A DNA stretch of 64,000 nucleotides, from the NCBI RefSeq assembly GCF_014836905.1, contig NZ_JACSPZ010000009.1, forward strand, positions 62,001 to 126,000. The letters are read 5' to 3'. Position 1 is the first letter of the stretch. Each line of letters opens with the position of its first letter. The notes under the pieces are model-generated. The model searched no databases and was not told the DNA's origin. It saw only the letters and a program-made list of their open reading frames with translations. Positions 52,903-62,613 of the stretch are shown here, piece by piece. The translations under genes and the position numbers were made by a program. The stretch comes from Solibacillus faecavium (lineage in GTDB: Bacteria; Bacillota; Bacilli; Bacillales_A; Planococcaceae).

Positions 52903-54294
52903 TTGGAATTCCGTATTGAAAAAGACACTTTAGGTGAAATCCGTGTACCGGCAGATAAAATTTGGGGTGCACAAACACAGCGCAGTAAAGAAAATTTCCA
53001 AATTGGGACAGAAAGAATGCCCATTGAAGTTATCCGCGCGATGACGATCTTAAAGAAGGCAGCAGCACTCGCAAATAATAAATTAGGCAAGCTGTCTGAT
53101 GTAAAAACAAAAGCAATTGTCGAAGCAGCAGACGAAATTCTGACAGGTAAATGGGATGACCACTTCCCTCTTGTTGTTTGGCAGACAGGTAGCGGTACAC
53201 AGACGAACATGAACGTAAACGAAACAATCGCCTACTTAGCAAACGAAAAGTTAGCTGCAAGTGGTTCTGAAGAAAAAGTTCATCCGAACGATGATGTAAA
53301 TAAATCACAAAGTTCAAATGATACATTCCCTACTGCACTGCATATTGCAGCAGTTGAAATAGTTGAAAGCTATTTAATGCCGAGACTTAAACTCCTTCAG
53401 GCAACTTTAAAAGAAAAAGCAATTGCATTCAACGATATTATTAAAATTGGCCGTACCCATTTACAGGATGCAACACCATTAACACTTGGGCAGGAAATCG
53501 GCGGCTGGCACCATATGCTGATAAAATGCGAAAAAATGATTATGGTTAATACTCAATTTATGAAAGAGTTGGCAATTGGAGGCACAGCGGTAGGAACGGG
53601 TATAAACGCCCACCCGGAATTTGGGGCACATGCTGCAGCTGAAATCAGCAAATTAACAGGTATTCATTTTACATCCGCTGAAAATAAATTCCATGCACTG
53701 ACAAGCCATGATGAAATCGTTACAGCTCACGGTGCGCTAAAAGCATTGGCTGCGGATTTAATGAAAATCGCCAATGATGTACGCTGGTTGGCAAGTGGCC
53801 CTCGCTCTGGTATCGGTGAAATTACCATTCCAGAAAACGAACCAGGCTCATCGATCATGCCAGGTAAAGTAAATCCGACACAAAGTGAAGCGATGACAAT
53901 GGTTGTGACGCAAGTTGTCGGCAACGATGCAACAATTGCATTTGCTGCATCACAAGGTAATTTTGAGCTGAATGTATTTAAACCAGTTATCATTTATAAC
54001 TTCCTGCAGTCAGCACGCTTATTGGCAGATTCAATGAAATCATTTAACGATAACTGTGCAATTGGCATCGAACCGAACATGGAAGTATTGGATGCGAACT
54101 TGAAAAATTCGTTAATGCTTGTCACAGCACTTAATCCATATATCGGCTATGAAAATGCGGCCAAAATTGCCAAAACGGCTCATAAAGAAGGTACAACGTT
54201 GAAGGAAGCCGCGATTGCGACGGGTCTTTTAACTGAGGAAGAATTTGACCGTTATGTCGATCCAAAAACGATGATTTACCCAAATGCTGAATAA
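52903..54294 (+). CDS. fumC: Fumarate hydratase class II
   Basis: 463 aa. Iron-independent fumarase of the citric acid cycle. Signature '[16 protein letters not shown]' near residue 315, '[13 protein letters not shown]' type motif ('[14 protein letters not shown]') near 98, and '[16 protein letters not shown]' near 185. TTG start 9 nt after AAGGAG. A Fur-box promoter and terminator lie directly upstream; an iron link would make sense because this form replaces Fe-S fumarases. Confidence 0.95.
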   Translation: MEFRIEKDTLGEIRVPADKIWGAQTQRSKENFQIGTERMPIEVIRAMTILKKAAALANNKLGKLSDVKTKAIVEAADEILTGKWDDHFPLVVWQTGSGTQTNMNVNETIAYLANEKLAASGSEEKVHPNDDVNKSQSSNDTFPTALHIAAVEIVESYLMPRLKLLQATLKEKAIAFNDIIKIGRTHLQDATPLTLGQEIGGWHHMLIKCEKMIMVNTQFMKELAIGGTAVGTGINAHPEFGAHAAAEISKLTGIHFTSAENKFHALTSHDEIVTAHGALKALAADLMKIANDVRWLASGPRSGIGEITIPENEPGSSIMPGKVNPTQSEAMTMVVTQVVGNDATIAFAASQGNFELNVFKPVIIYNFLQSARLLADSMKSFNDNCAIGIEPNMEVLDANLKNSLMLVTALNPYIGYENAAKIAKTAHKEGTTLKEAAIATGLLTEEEFDRYVDPKTMIYPNAE

Positions 54295-54381
54295 TTTTTA
54301 AATATCCAACACAACCTTCCAACATGTCTAGTCAATTACTCTTTACAGGTAATAAACTAATGTTGAGGAGGTTGATTTTTA

Positions 54382-54606
54382 TTGAAAAAATTCGAGTTTA
54401 TAAAGGATGGTTATGAAATAGTCATCAATATTCTCGTGAATATACAGAACGAAAACACTAAATACGTTGAAGCCGATGCCTATTATAAAGACTTCGGCAA
54501 ATACCGCATATTAGTTTTAGCAGACTCCGTGGAAAAAGCGGTAGAAGTGGCAACATATGAACTACTGACGAATCACCCATTCGAGAAAGTTATTATAGAT
54601 TATTAA
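54382..54606 (+). CDS. Hypothetical protein, 74 aa
   Basis: Family not recognised. 'EIVINILVNIQNENTKYVEADAYYKDFGKYRILVLADSVEKAVEVATYELL' suggests a small alpha/beta cytosolic protein. TTG start after GAGGAGGTTG. Own terminator. Convergent with the prepilin peptidase gene. Confidence 0.72.
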   Translation: MKKFEFIKDGYEIVINILVNIQNENTKYVEADAYYKDFGKYRILVLADSVEKAVEVATYELLTNHPFEKVIIDY

Positions 54607-54615
54607 GTCATAATT

Positions 54616-54656
54616 AAAGGGATGCTCCGAAATCGTATCAGAGCACCCCTTTTTGT
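54616..54656. terminator. Bidirectional terminator
   Basis: AAAGGGATGCTC / GAGCACCCCTTT stem between convergent genes. Confidence 0.85.
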
Positions 54657-55412
54657 TTATAGTAGTAAATTTAAATACATATCAATAATTTGCTCTCCGT
54701 AAAAATACACAATAATAGCGGCAAGTGCAATAGATGGTCCAAATGGAACCGGAGTTTTACGCCCTTTACCCTGCACTTTTAAAATAATAATTCCTACAAT
54801 TGTTCCAATAATGGACGCTAAAAATAATGTTAATAGCGTATTATAAGTCCCCAGCACAAGACCGATTAATAAAAATAGCTTAATATCTCCGCCACCCATA
54901 CCGCCTTTTGAAATAATGGCAATTAATAATAAGAGCGAAAAACCAAGCACTGCCCCAACAATACTATCCCACCAAGGATCCAGCGGGGAAAGAATTCTCC
55001 CTACAATTAAGAGCGGCAAGAAAAACAGTAAAATTTTATCCGGAATGAGCATGTACGCAATATCCGAAACATTAATAATAACCAATAGCGAAATAAAAAG
55101 GAGCGCTACTGCGAGTTCCCATGTAATACCAAGCTGCCATGTAGCAAATGCGAATAAAAGACCTGTTATCAGCTCCGTAAATGCGTAAATTGGTGATACT
55201 TTTACACCGCAAGTCCGACATTTCCCTCGTAGAAACACCCAGGAAAGAACAGGTATGAGCTCAAAAGCGCGTAAACGGCGATTACAATTCACACAATGGG
55301 ATGGCGGGGTCACAATCGATTCCTTTTTCGGTACACGTAAACCGACTACGTTGTAAAAAGAACCAAACACTAGCCCGAATATTCCTGCGAAAATTGTATA
55401 CATTATTTCCAT
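54657..55412 (-). CDS. pilD: Prepilin peptidase (type IV leader peptidase)
   Basis: 251 aa, about eight membrane helices. N-terminal zinc-binding domain with two CxxC pairs ('HCVNCNRRL', 'KCRTCGVK'). The catalytic aspartates are in 'VSDIAYMLIPD' and 'GGGDIKLF'. It cleaves and N-methylates class III signal peptides such as that of the pilin at 58107. Separated from the pilus operon by a dispersed repeat, yet on the same strand. ATG 55412 chosen 8 nt after AAGGAG. Confidence 0.93.
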   Translation of the reverse strand: MEIMYTIFAGIFGLVFGSFYNVVGLRVPKKESIVTPPSHCVNCNRRLRAFELIPVLSWVFLRGKCRTCGVKVSPIYAFTELITGLLFAFATWQLGITWELAVALLFISLLVIINVSDIAYMLIPDKILLFFLPLLIVGRILSPLDPWWDSIVGAVLGFSLLLLIAIISKGGMGGGDIKLFLLIGLVLGTYNTLLTLFLASIIGTIVGIIILKVQGKGRKTPVPFGPSIALAAIIVYFYGEQIIDMYLNLLL

Positions 55413-55451
55413 GTTCAACGCTCCTTACTAGTCCTTGCTATATATTAAATG

Positions 55452-55619
55452 GTTGATTTCCATTCCGGGTCGGACGCTTTCCGCGGGCAAGAATCAGAGT
55501 CAAATTTTTGTCTCTGATTCTTTGCGCCGAGGATGGTTGCAATTTATTGCGACCACCGCAGAAGCACCGATATAGAATATATAGGGAATAACACTCGCCT
55601 CCCCCCATTCCAATCAACT
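55452..55619 (-). repeat. Dispersed intergenic repeat, copy R5
   Basis: Begins GTTGATTTCCATTCCGGGTC, contains GGACGCTTTCC, ends CCATTCCAATCAAC. Core holds two private hairpins: AGAATCAGAG / CTCTGATTCT and GGTTGCAA / TTGCGACC. Lies inside the pilus locus between pilO and the peptidase gene. Confidence 0.8.
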
Positions 55620-55663
55620 ACTTTGGTAATTGTTTTTTCATACCGATTATTGTATTAAACACC

Positions 55664-56404
55664 TTACTCATAGTAGAATGTTGTGATTTGAATATTGGCT
55701 GTTACGATTTCTGATGCCTCTTCTGTAAATTGATCTTCTTCACCTGGGAGGGCAAAGTCAACAATATCAATTCGCATCACACGGTCTTTCATTTCTATTT
55801 CTTTTATAAACTGTAGCAAGCTTACATCATTTGGTGACGACACATTAATATTAAATGTAACTAACTTTAATGAAGGTGGTAATGATTCTACAGCTATTGT
55901 TGAAACCGGTAATTCCTCTGGTACATCTGTTTCTTCCGTTGAATCATTAGCTTCCGTTTCAGTAGACTCTGTTTGTTCCACTGGTTCCGATCCATCGTCT
56001 GTTGCTTGCCCTTCTTCTGTCTCAGAAGCCATTGGATCCTGTAAGCCTGAGCTAGATACGAGAGCATCATAGTTGTTAAAGTCGATACTTTGAATACGTG
56101 AGCCTGTTAAGTATTCAATTTCCTCAATTGAAAGAATCAACGCATCGATTTCTCGGTTAGCCGGCACTTTTTTTCGTAATACAAATTCATTTGTACTAGT
56201 TTGAGCTAGCTGTGAATGGTGAGTTGCAATCGTTTGTTCTAATGTAGAAATTTCCGTTTTTATATTCGTCATTTCATTTTGGATCGCCTGTTCTTCATCC
56301 TGCTTTGGCTTAACGACATAGTAGTAAACGGCAAATAACAGTGCCATCGCTAAAGCAATCACTAATAAAAGCGTCCCATTTTTACTACTTGAGAAGGAAT
56401 TCAC
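55664..56404 (-). CDS. pilO: Pilus alignment protein PilO
   Basis: 246 aa. One N-terminal membrane helix (about 12-30), a coiled coil (about 33-70, 'EEQAIQNEMTNIKTEISTLEQTIATH'), an acidic Thr/Ser/Glu linker (about 118-160) and a C-terminal ferredoxin-like fold ('LKLVTFNINVSSPNDVSLLQFIKEIEMKDRVMRIDIVDF'), as in PilO. The long acidic linker is unusual. Start overlaps pilN by one base. Confidence 0.85.
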   Translation of the reverse strand: MNSFSSSKNGTLLLVIALAMALLFAVYYYVVKPKQDEEQAIQNEMTNIKTEISTLEQTIATHHSQLAQTSTNEFVLRKKVPANREIDALILSIEEIEYLTGSRIQSIDFNNYDALVSSSGLQDPMASETEEGQATDDGSEPVEQTESTETEANDSTEETDVPEELPVSTIAVESLPPSLKLVTFNINVSSPNDVSLLQFIKEIEMKDRVMRIDIVDFALPGEEDQFTEEASEIVTANIQITTFYYE

Positions 56405-56994
56405 TACTCGTCACCTCCTGCAGCTACATATAATTGATCGATTAATAACATAATCTCTACGCTATACCGTGGTACTTCACTAAATTGTTGCTCTGCACTT
56501 AATTCTTCTCCAACAGGATTAACATCAAAATTTTGAATTGTGCCTAGTTGAACATCATTGAAATAAGGGCTTTTTTCAAGATTACTCACATATGTTGATA
56601 TTGCATTTAATGTTTCAAAATCTACCGTAACTTGTACCCCTGTTTCAGAAAATACATAAGCACGCAAATATGTATTTAAAGGTAATAAATTTCGTGTTTC
56701 TGTAATAACCGGAGATACTGGAAATGATACTCTTTCCACAAAAGCGACAGATTCTTCTAATGAGCCCTGATTCATCGTTTCAAATGAGGCAACTTCAGCA
56801 TTCAATTGATCGCGCGTTAAAATTAATGAATCCCGCTCTGGTATGGCGCTGGCAATTTCACCTTTCGCACTGAAAAATGTCCAAGCCATAAGTCCAAGCG
56901 TTACCAATGATAAAATTCCGACTAAATAGAATGCAAAATTTAAACTAGCCTCGCCCTTTTCTATTTTGGGCATGAGGTTAATATCTGGAATCAT
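56404..56994 (-). CDS. pilN: Pilus alignment protein PilN
   Basis: 196 aa. The N-terminal 'DINLMP' is the conserved PilM-binding peptide (INLLP in most PilN). One membrane helix (about 20-42), coiled coil, then a ferredoxin-like domain with 'AYVFSETGVQVTVDFETLNAISTYVSNLEKSPYF'. Overlaps pilM by 4 nt. Forms the inner scaffold with PilM and PilO. Confidence 0.9.
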   Translation of the reverse strand: MIPDINLMPKIEKGEASLNFAFYLVGILSLVTLGLMAWTFFSAKGEIASAIPERDSLILTRDQLNAEVASFETMNQGSLEESVAFVERVSFPVSPVITETRNLLPLNTYLRAYVFSETGVQVTVDFETLNAISTYVSNLEKSPYFNDVQLGTIQNFDVNPVGEELSAEQQFSEVPRYSVEIMLLIDQLYVAAGGDE

Positions 56995-57968
56995 TCGTTA
57001 ACCTCCTTTAGAGCAAGGCCCAACAATGTCGCATGCTTTGCTTTGCAGTTGGGAAATTGAGCTTCAATAACAGCATCATCTACAATGCTTATCGGTGTCG
57101 GTAAATTGTCGCGTAAGAGTGCTTCGATAAGATGTAGTAATGGGTGATCTCCCATCACAATAATTTCATCGACAACTTTTTCCCCTTTGTGGAGCGAGAA
57201 TTTAAAGAAGTTCATCATGCGATCGATTTCCATTACTTGGTCTGTTGTTGCTCTACGGAAATCATCCAAGTCTCCTGTATAACGAAACTCAACCTCTCCT
57301 GCATCAAAAGCTTCGTGCTGCCATTTATCCCAATCAGTATCAATTGTTTGGAAGCGTAAAAACTCTACTTCTCCATTTGAATAAATGCAAATCGACAGCT
57401 CGTTAATCGACCAATCCGTCACTAAGTATGTACGATTCGTTTCAATAAATTCAATTTCCTCGAGCAAGCGTAAATTACATAAAGCCCGAATATCGGCTAC
57501 TTGAGGATTTAAATGATTGTCTAATAAAAGACCAACCATCTTTCCAACTTCATCAGGAGGCGCAGCAAACAATACCGCTTTCCCATCGCCTTCCACTGAA
57601 TCGTGAACGTCAATAAGTGGTTCCTGGAACGGTAAATGAATAGAATTCCCAAGCTCCATCTGCACAAATTCCTTTAGCTTTTTCCCACTTACATCTGCAG
57701 GATGCTCAAAAGTTTTTAATAATACAGACGTATCCGGTACGAGGAAACGGACATTTTGCTTCTTACCACCCCAGTTCGAGACATTTTCTTTTATCAAATC
57801 ATATATCGCCATCTCGTCCATAATCGAGCCTTCTTGTACGGCATTTCTCGGTAAAGGCGTTTCATAAATAACGGGTTGATCAAGTAATTGCCCTTTGGAG
57901 ACAAGCGCTCGGATCACGTAGTCATTTACGATAATCGATGCATGCGATTTTCTTTTCATTTTGAACAT
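56991..57968 (-). CDS. pilM: Pilus assembly ATPase-like scaffold PilM
   Basis: 325 aa, actin-like fold protein without a signal peptide. 'MELGNSIHLPFQE' and 'VLFAAPPDEVGKMVGLL' are typical PilM stretches. It sits in the cytosol under PilN/PilO. Preceded on the minus strand by a hairpin that separates it from the pilin gene. Confidence 0.9.
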   Translation of the reverse strand: MFKMKRKSHASIIVNDYVIRALVSKGQLLDQPVIYETPLPRNAVQEGSIMDEMAIYDLIKENVSNWGGKKQNVRFLVPDTSVLLKTFEHPADVSGKKLKEFVQMELGNSIHLPFQEPLIDVHDSVEGDGKAVLFAAPPDEVGKMVGLLLDNHLNPQVADIRALCNLRLLEEIEFIETNRTYLVTDWSINELSICIYSNGEVEFLRFQTIDTDWDKWQHEAFDAGEVEFRYTGDLDDFRRATTDQVMEIDRMMNFFKFSLHKGEKVVDEIIVMGDHPLLHLIEALLRDNLPTPISIVDDAVIEAQFPNCKAKHATLLGLALKEVNE

Positions 57969-58055
57969 ATAGGGACCCTCCCCTTTATACTTTGCCTCTA
58001 TTGCAGGGCAAGCTCAACTTCAAAGCTATTATACTAGCGAAATCATCACCCAATG

Positions 58056-58086
58056 GAACACCCAAACGCTGTTGGGTTGGGTGTTC
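58056..58086 (-). other. Hairpin between the pilin gene and pilM
   Basis: GAACACCCAA / TTGGGTGTTC stem without a T run. It may slow polymerase or protect the 3' end of a processed pilin mRNA, raising pilin over scaffold proteins. Confidence 0.55.
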
Positions 58087-58106
58087 TTTGGGGGTTGATT
58101 AAATGA

Positions 58107-58568
58107 TTAGTCAGACCATGTGAAAGATGTTGTTTTCTCTTTTGAATCAACTTTTAAATTATCAATAGTTGCATCTTTAATTGTTACGGTTTTGTTACCA
58201 ACTTTAACAGTACCAGTAACTGTTAAGGTTGTTGGAGTTGTTCCACTAGTAGTTGTAGTTCCTTTTGTTACTGTAATTCCTGTAACTGTTGTTTGACTCA
58301 ACACTCCCCAAGAGTCTACATAAGGTGCTAACTTAGTCTTATCTGCAGACACTCCTGCTGATGTCTCATCAGTAAAATAAATATTTGCTCCACTTAATAC
58401 ATTTGCTACATCTGCTTTTGCTGCTTTTATACGACTGTTATCAATAATATTTCCAATTGCAGGAATAGCAATTGCCGCTACAATCGCTAAGATAACAATT
58501 ACTGCTAAAAGCTCAACTAAAGATAACCCCTTTTCATTTTTAATACGCTTCTTTAATGTCTTAAACAT
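58107..58568 (-). CDS. pilA: Major type IV pilin
   Basis: 153 aa. Class III signal 'KNEKG|LSLVELLAVIVILAIVAAIAIPAI': cleavage after Gly, Glu at +5, hydrophobic assembly helix. The rest is a Thr-rich globular domain ('TVTKGTTTTSGTTPTTLTVTGTVKVG') with no cysteines, so no disulfide loop. RBS AGGAGG 6 nt before the ATG is the strongest in the operon. The only pilin in the window; minor pilins must lie elsewhere or be absent. Confidence 0.93.
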   Translation of the reverse strand: MFKTLKKRIKNEKGLSLVELLAVIVILAIVAAIAIPAIGNIIDNSRIKAAKADVANVLSGANIYFTDETSAGVSADKTKLAPYVDSWGVLSQTTVTGITVTKGTTTTSGTTPTTLTVTGTVKVGNKTVTIKDATIDNLKVDSKEKTTSFTWSD

Positions 58569-58668
58569 ATTAATTCCTCCTTTAAATTCTAAATTATTTA
58601 CTATTTTATTTTTTGCACTGACGCTTTGTTTGCTTTAATGCCTCCTTGCAAAACGCCCATTCTATTTT

Positions 58669-59877
58669 TTACATTTGTTCGTATAAACTGAACATTGGCA
58701 GGAAAATTGCGGCTACTATAATTCCAACCGCACCCGCCAATAACACAATCATTAACGGTTCAATCAAAGATTTTAATGTATCAACATTACGGTCAACTTC
58801 TTCTTCATAAAAGTCAGCAATTTTCTCAAGCATATAATCGAGAGAACCTGTAGATTCCCCGATTTTGGTCATACTCGTCACCATGGGTGGGAATATCCAG
58901 CTTTTTTCAAATGGCTCTGTTAATGTACTTCCTTTTTCCAGACTTGCTCGTGCATCTAGTACCACTTTTGCCACAACCGGATTTCCAGAGACCTTTTGGG
59001 AAATCGTCAATGCCTGCAAAATCGGTACTGCACTGCTAAATAATGAAGATAGATTTCGTGTTAATCTAGCAATGGCTGTTTTTTGTAAGAGCGGTCCGAA
59101 AATTGGCATTTTTAGTAGCATATAATGTACCGTGTAATGAAATTGCTCATTGTTCCTGTATAGGTGTTGGAATACAACCACACCTATGACCACAGCGCCA
59201 ATTGGTAACCACCAAAATTGTCTTAACCATTCTCCTAACGCTACAGTCCAGACTGTAAGGATAGGAAGTTCCGCATTCATCGACTCAAATGATTCTACAA
59301 ATGTCGGAACAATAAATATCAGCATGAAAAATACGACTACTAGAATTAAAATCAATAACATCACAGGATATGTTAATGTCGACTGTACCTTTTTAATTAA
59401 CCGGAATGATTTCTCGTACGAATTGGCCAATCGATCTAATGTGTCATCAATATTCCCCGTTGCTTCACCTGATTTCATCATATTGACGAACAACTCAGGG
59501 AATACTTTCGGATGCTTTTGAACTGCATCCGAGAAAGGGATACCTGCACGTACATCTTCTTCGACCTTCTCCAAAGCTTTTTTCAAAGGCTTACTTGTTG
59601 CTTGCTTTGCCAAAATGTTCGTAGCCTCAACAATTGAAACACCCGCACGAATTAATGTCGCAAACTGACGGCAGTAAATTACAAAATCCTGCGTTTTAAT
59701 TTTTCCGCTTCCAAGGTTAATATCCATGTGCAATATACTTTTCGACTCTTCTATTTCACGAGGATTAATCCCCTTTTCTCGAAGCTTCGTAATTGCTGTT
59801 GCCTTATTTGCCGCGTCAATTGTCCCTTTTTGTGTGACTCCCATCTTTGTTCGCCCTACATATTTAAATACAGTCAA
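58669..59877 (-). CDS. pilC: Pilus platform protein PilC
   Basis: 402 aa. Two GspF domains: 'FVIYCRQFATLIRAGVSIVEATNILAKQ' in the first and 'FLARLTRNLSSLFSSAVPILQALTISQKVSGNP'-like sequence in the second, with three or four membrane helices ('LILILVVVFFMLIFIVPTFV'). Couples PilB and PilT to the growing pilus. Overlaps pilT by 4 nt. Confidence 0.95.
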   Translation of the reverse strand: MTVFKYVGRTKMGVTQKGTIDAANKATAITKLREKGINPREIEESKSILHMDINLGSGKIKTQDFVIYCRQFATLIRAGVSIVEATNILAKQATSKPLKKALEKVEEDVRAGIPFSDAVQKHPKVFPELFVNMMKSGEATGNIDDTLDRLANSYEKSFRLIKKVQSTLTYPVMLLILILVVVFFMLIFIVPTFVESFESMNAELPILTVWTVALGEWLRQFWWLPIGAVVIGVVVFQHLYRNNEQFHYTVHYMLLKMPIFGPLLQKTAIARLTRNLSSLFSSAVPILQALTISQKVSGNPVVAKVVLDARASLEKGSTLTEPFEKSWIFPPMVTSMTKIGESTGSLDYMLEKIADFYEEEVDRNVDTLKSLIEPLMIVLLAGAVGIIVAAIFLPMFSLYEQM

Positions 59878-60917
59878 CTGTAATCACCTACATTCAAGTA
59901 AGGACGGACTTCCTCCAACGAAACTTTACCGGAAGAAACGAGTGCCTGTATTGATGTTTCCAATGTATGCATTCCTAGCGCACGGCTTGTTTGCATGACA
60001 CTTGGTATTTGATGAATTTTTTCATTTCGGATTAAGTTCGTTACAGCCGGAACACTTACTAAAATTTCGGTTGCTGCAACACGTCCTTCTTTATCTTTAC
60101 GAATGAACAATCGCTGAGAAATAATCCCCTGTAATACATTCGCTAATTGGATACGTATTTGTCCTTGCTGATGTGGTGGAAATACATCGATAATTCGGTC
60201 AATTGTCGTCGGTGCACTTGATGTATGGAGCGTGCCGAATACTAAATGCCCTGTTTCCGCTGCAGTAATTGCTGTAGAAATTGTCTCTAAATCTCGCATC
60301 TCACCGACAAGAATAATATCAGGATCTTGGCGAAGTGATGCACGCAATCCGTTTGCAAACGAGCCTGTATCGACACCGATTTCCCGTTGATTCACGACTG
60401 ATTTTTTATGAGAGTGCAAATATTCAATCGGATCTTCAAGAGTAATAATGTGCTTCGATTTTGTTTCATTAATATAATCAATCATTGCTGCTAATGTAGT
60501 AGACTTCCCCGAACCTGTTGGACCTGTAACTAAAATAAGTCCTTGGGGTTTTTCCGCTAAGTCATACAATACTTTTGGCATATTTAATGATTCAATAGTC
60601 GGTATCTTACTCGAAATTAAACGGGCAGCGATAGCCCCTGCATTTCGCTGGTGATACGTATTTACACGGAATCGGCATAGGTCTTTTAATGAATAATTAA
60701 AATCTGTTTCACCCTTCTCCTCAAATTCAGCCACTTTATAATCAGGTAGAATATCTTGTACCATTTCTTTAACCATTTCTTCAGTAACATTTATATCGCC
60801 ATATTGCTTCAATTGACCATTTATCCGGTATACGGGAGGGATACCTATTGTTACATGTAAGTCAGACGCTTTTTCGTCATATGCATGATGCAGTAAGTCT
60901 TGAATTTTCAGTGCCAT
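59874..60917 (-). CDS. pilT: Pilus retraction ATPase PilT
   Basis: 347 aa. Walker A 'GPTGSGKSTTLAAM', Asp box 'TLEDPIEYLH', Walker B 'DIILVGEMRDLETI' and His box 'HLVFGTLHTSSAPTTIDRIIDVFP'. The presence of PilT means the pilus can retract, which allows twitching movement or DNA pulling. 15 nt downstream of pilB. Confidence 0.96.
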   Translation of the reverse strand: MALKIQDLLHHAYDEKASDLHVTIGIPPVYRINGQLKQYGDINVTEEMVKEMVQDILPDYKVAEFEEKGETDFNYSLKDLCRFRVNTYHQRNAGAIAARLISSKIPTIESLNMPKVLYDLAEKPQGLILVTGPTGSGKSTTLAAMIDYINETKSKHIITLEDPIEYLHSHKKSVVNQREIGVDTGSFANGLRASLRQDPDIILVGEMRDLETISTAITAAETGHLVFGTLHTSSAPTTIDRIIDVFPPHQQGQIRIQLANVLQGIISQRLFIRKDKEGRVAATEILVSVPAVTNLIRNEKIHQIPSVMQTSRALGMHTLETSIQALVSSGKVSLEEVRPYLNVGDYS

Positions 60918-60931
60918 CTTGCATCCCCTCC

Positions 60932-62596
60932 CTAGTCAATCGTTGCAACACGCAGTACTTCCTCAGTCGTCGTGACACCGTTTATAACTTTTAGTAGACC
61001 ATCTTGCAATAATGTATAGTAGCCTGCTGTTTTCATATAATCCCCTATTTCATATCCACTTGCGCGATTCAGAATTAAATCCTTTAGCTCCCGATCAATT
61101 GGTAATAACTCATGAATGGCAAGTCGTCCACGGTAACCGGTATTTCCACAAGCTGAACAGCCGCGACCTTTTCTCACCTTTTCAATGCTGAATCCATTAT
61201 TTGCAAAGATTTCTTTTTCCCTGCTTGTAGGATCAACTTCGGTACTACAATCTCGACAAATTTGACGTACAAGTCGCTGCGCTAAAATTCCCACAAGAGA
61301 AGATGAAATCAAGAATGGCTCTATGCCCATATCCTGCAATCGGGAAACCGATTCGATTGCACTATTTGTATGCAATGTGCTTAATACAAGGTGACCTGTC
61401 AGTGAGGCACGAATCGAAATCTGTGCTGTTTCTAAGTCTCGAATTTCCCCAATCATAATGATGTCCGGGTCTTGACGTAGAATCGAACGTAAACCAGCTG
61501 CAAATGTTAACCCGACTTCTTCCTTCACCTGAATTTGATTTACACCGTTTAGCTGATACTCTACCGGATCTTCAACTGTAATGATATTAACTTCCTCATC
61601 ATTTAGATTCGAAAGTGCTGCATATAATGTAGATGATTTACCCGAACCGGTTGGACCTGTTATTAGTACAATTCCATTTGGTTGTTCAATCATCTTTTTA
61701 AACAATGCCTCATTTTTTTCAGTAAAACCTAAGTGTGCAATATCTGTTGCAGCATTGCTTACATCCAAAATACGCATAACGATTTTTTCACCGTAGACAG
61801 TCGGCAATGTAGAAAGTCGAATATCAATGCTTTTAAACTCAATATTAACTTTAATACGGCCATCTTGTGGAATACGGTTTTCCGTAATATTCAATCCACC
61901 TATAATTTTTACACGAGCCGTCATCATATTTTGCATATGTTTTGGCAGTGATCGCTCCGTCCTTAACACACCATCGACACGGTAGCGTACTTTAAATTCC
62001 GTTTCCTGTGGATCAAAGTGAATATCCGATGCACGTTGAGCTACTCCATTGGCAATAATCTGATTGACTAAACGAACAATCGGCGAATCTTCATCAGTAA
62101 TCTCCTGTTGGACCTCAGTTGTATTTGCTGCCATTTCGGACAATGCTGCATCCATTGAAGCCTGCAAATCATAGTACTTTGTAATTGTTCGGTATAAATC
62201 ATCTTTTGCAGCAATACTCGTTTCGATTTGACAGCCTGTCGCCATCCGGACTTCTTCAATCGCAAAATAATCCATTGGATCAGACATCGCTATTAATAGT
62301 TTATTTCTATCGCGACGTACTGGCATAATATTGGCACGTTTTGCTAGCTCTCTCGGTACAAGCTGTAATAGTTCTGGATCTATCGCATACTTATTCAATG
62401 TAATATGAGGAATTCCTAACTGGAACTCTAGTACCTCAATTAACTGTTGTTCGGTAAGAACATTTTCCTTAATCAGAAAGTCTCCTAGCTTTTCATCACG
62501 GCTTTTATTTTGTAACGCGTAATTCAGCTGATGTTCATTAATCACCCCAGCTTCTACTAATAAGTCCCCTAAACGTTTTCTCGCATTTGCCTTCAT
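60932..62596 (-). CDS. pilB: Pilus extension ATPase PilB
   Basis: 554 aa. N-terminal GspE-N/MshEN domain (about 1-150), Walker A 'GPTGSGKSSTLYAA', Walker B 'DIIMIGEIRDLETA', and a tetracysteine zinc motif 'CRDC...CSACG' near residue 460-485. Powers pilus growth. Second gene of the operon, 17 nt after the VanW-like gene. Confidence 0.96.
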   Translation of the reverse strand: MKANARKRLGDLLVEAGVINEHQLNYALQNKSRDEKLGDFLIKENVLTEQQLIEVLEFQLGIPHITLNKYAIDPELLQLVPRELAKRANIMPVRRDRNKLLIAMSDPMDYFAIEEVRMATGCQIETSIAAKDDLYRTITKYYDLQASMDAALSEMAANTTEVQQEITDEDSPIVRLVNQIIANGVAQRASDIHFDPQETEFKVRYRVDGVLRTERSLPKHMQNMMTARVKIIGGLNITENRIPQDGRIKVNIEFKSIDIRLSTLPTVYGEKIVMRILDVSNAATDIAHLGFTEKNEALFKKMIEQPNGIVLITGPTGSGKSSTLYAALSNLNDEEVNIITVEDPVEYQLNGVNQIQVKEEVGLTFAAGLRSILRQDPDIIMIGEIRDLETAQISIRASLTGHLVLSTLHTNSAIESVSRLQDMGIEPFLISSSLVGILAQRLVRQICRDCSTEVDPTSREKEIFANNGFSIEKVRKGRGCSACGNTGYRGRLAIHELLPIDRELKDLILNRASGYEIGDYMKTAGYYTLLQDGLLKVINGVTTTEEVLRVATID

Positions 62597-62613
62597 GCTG
62601 ATTTCCTCCTGTT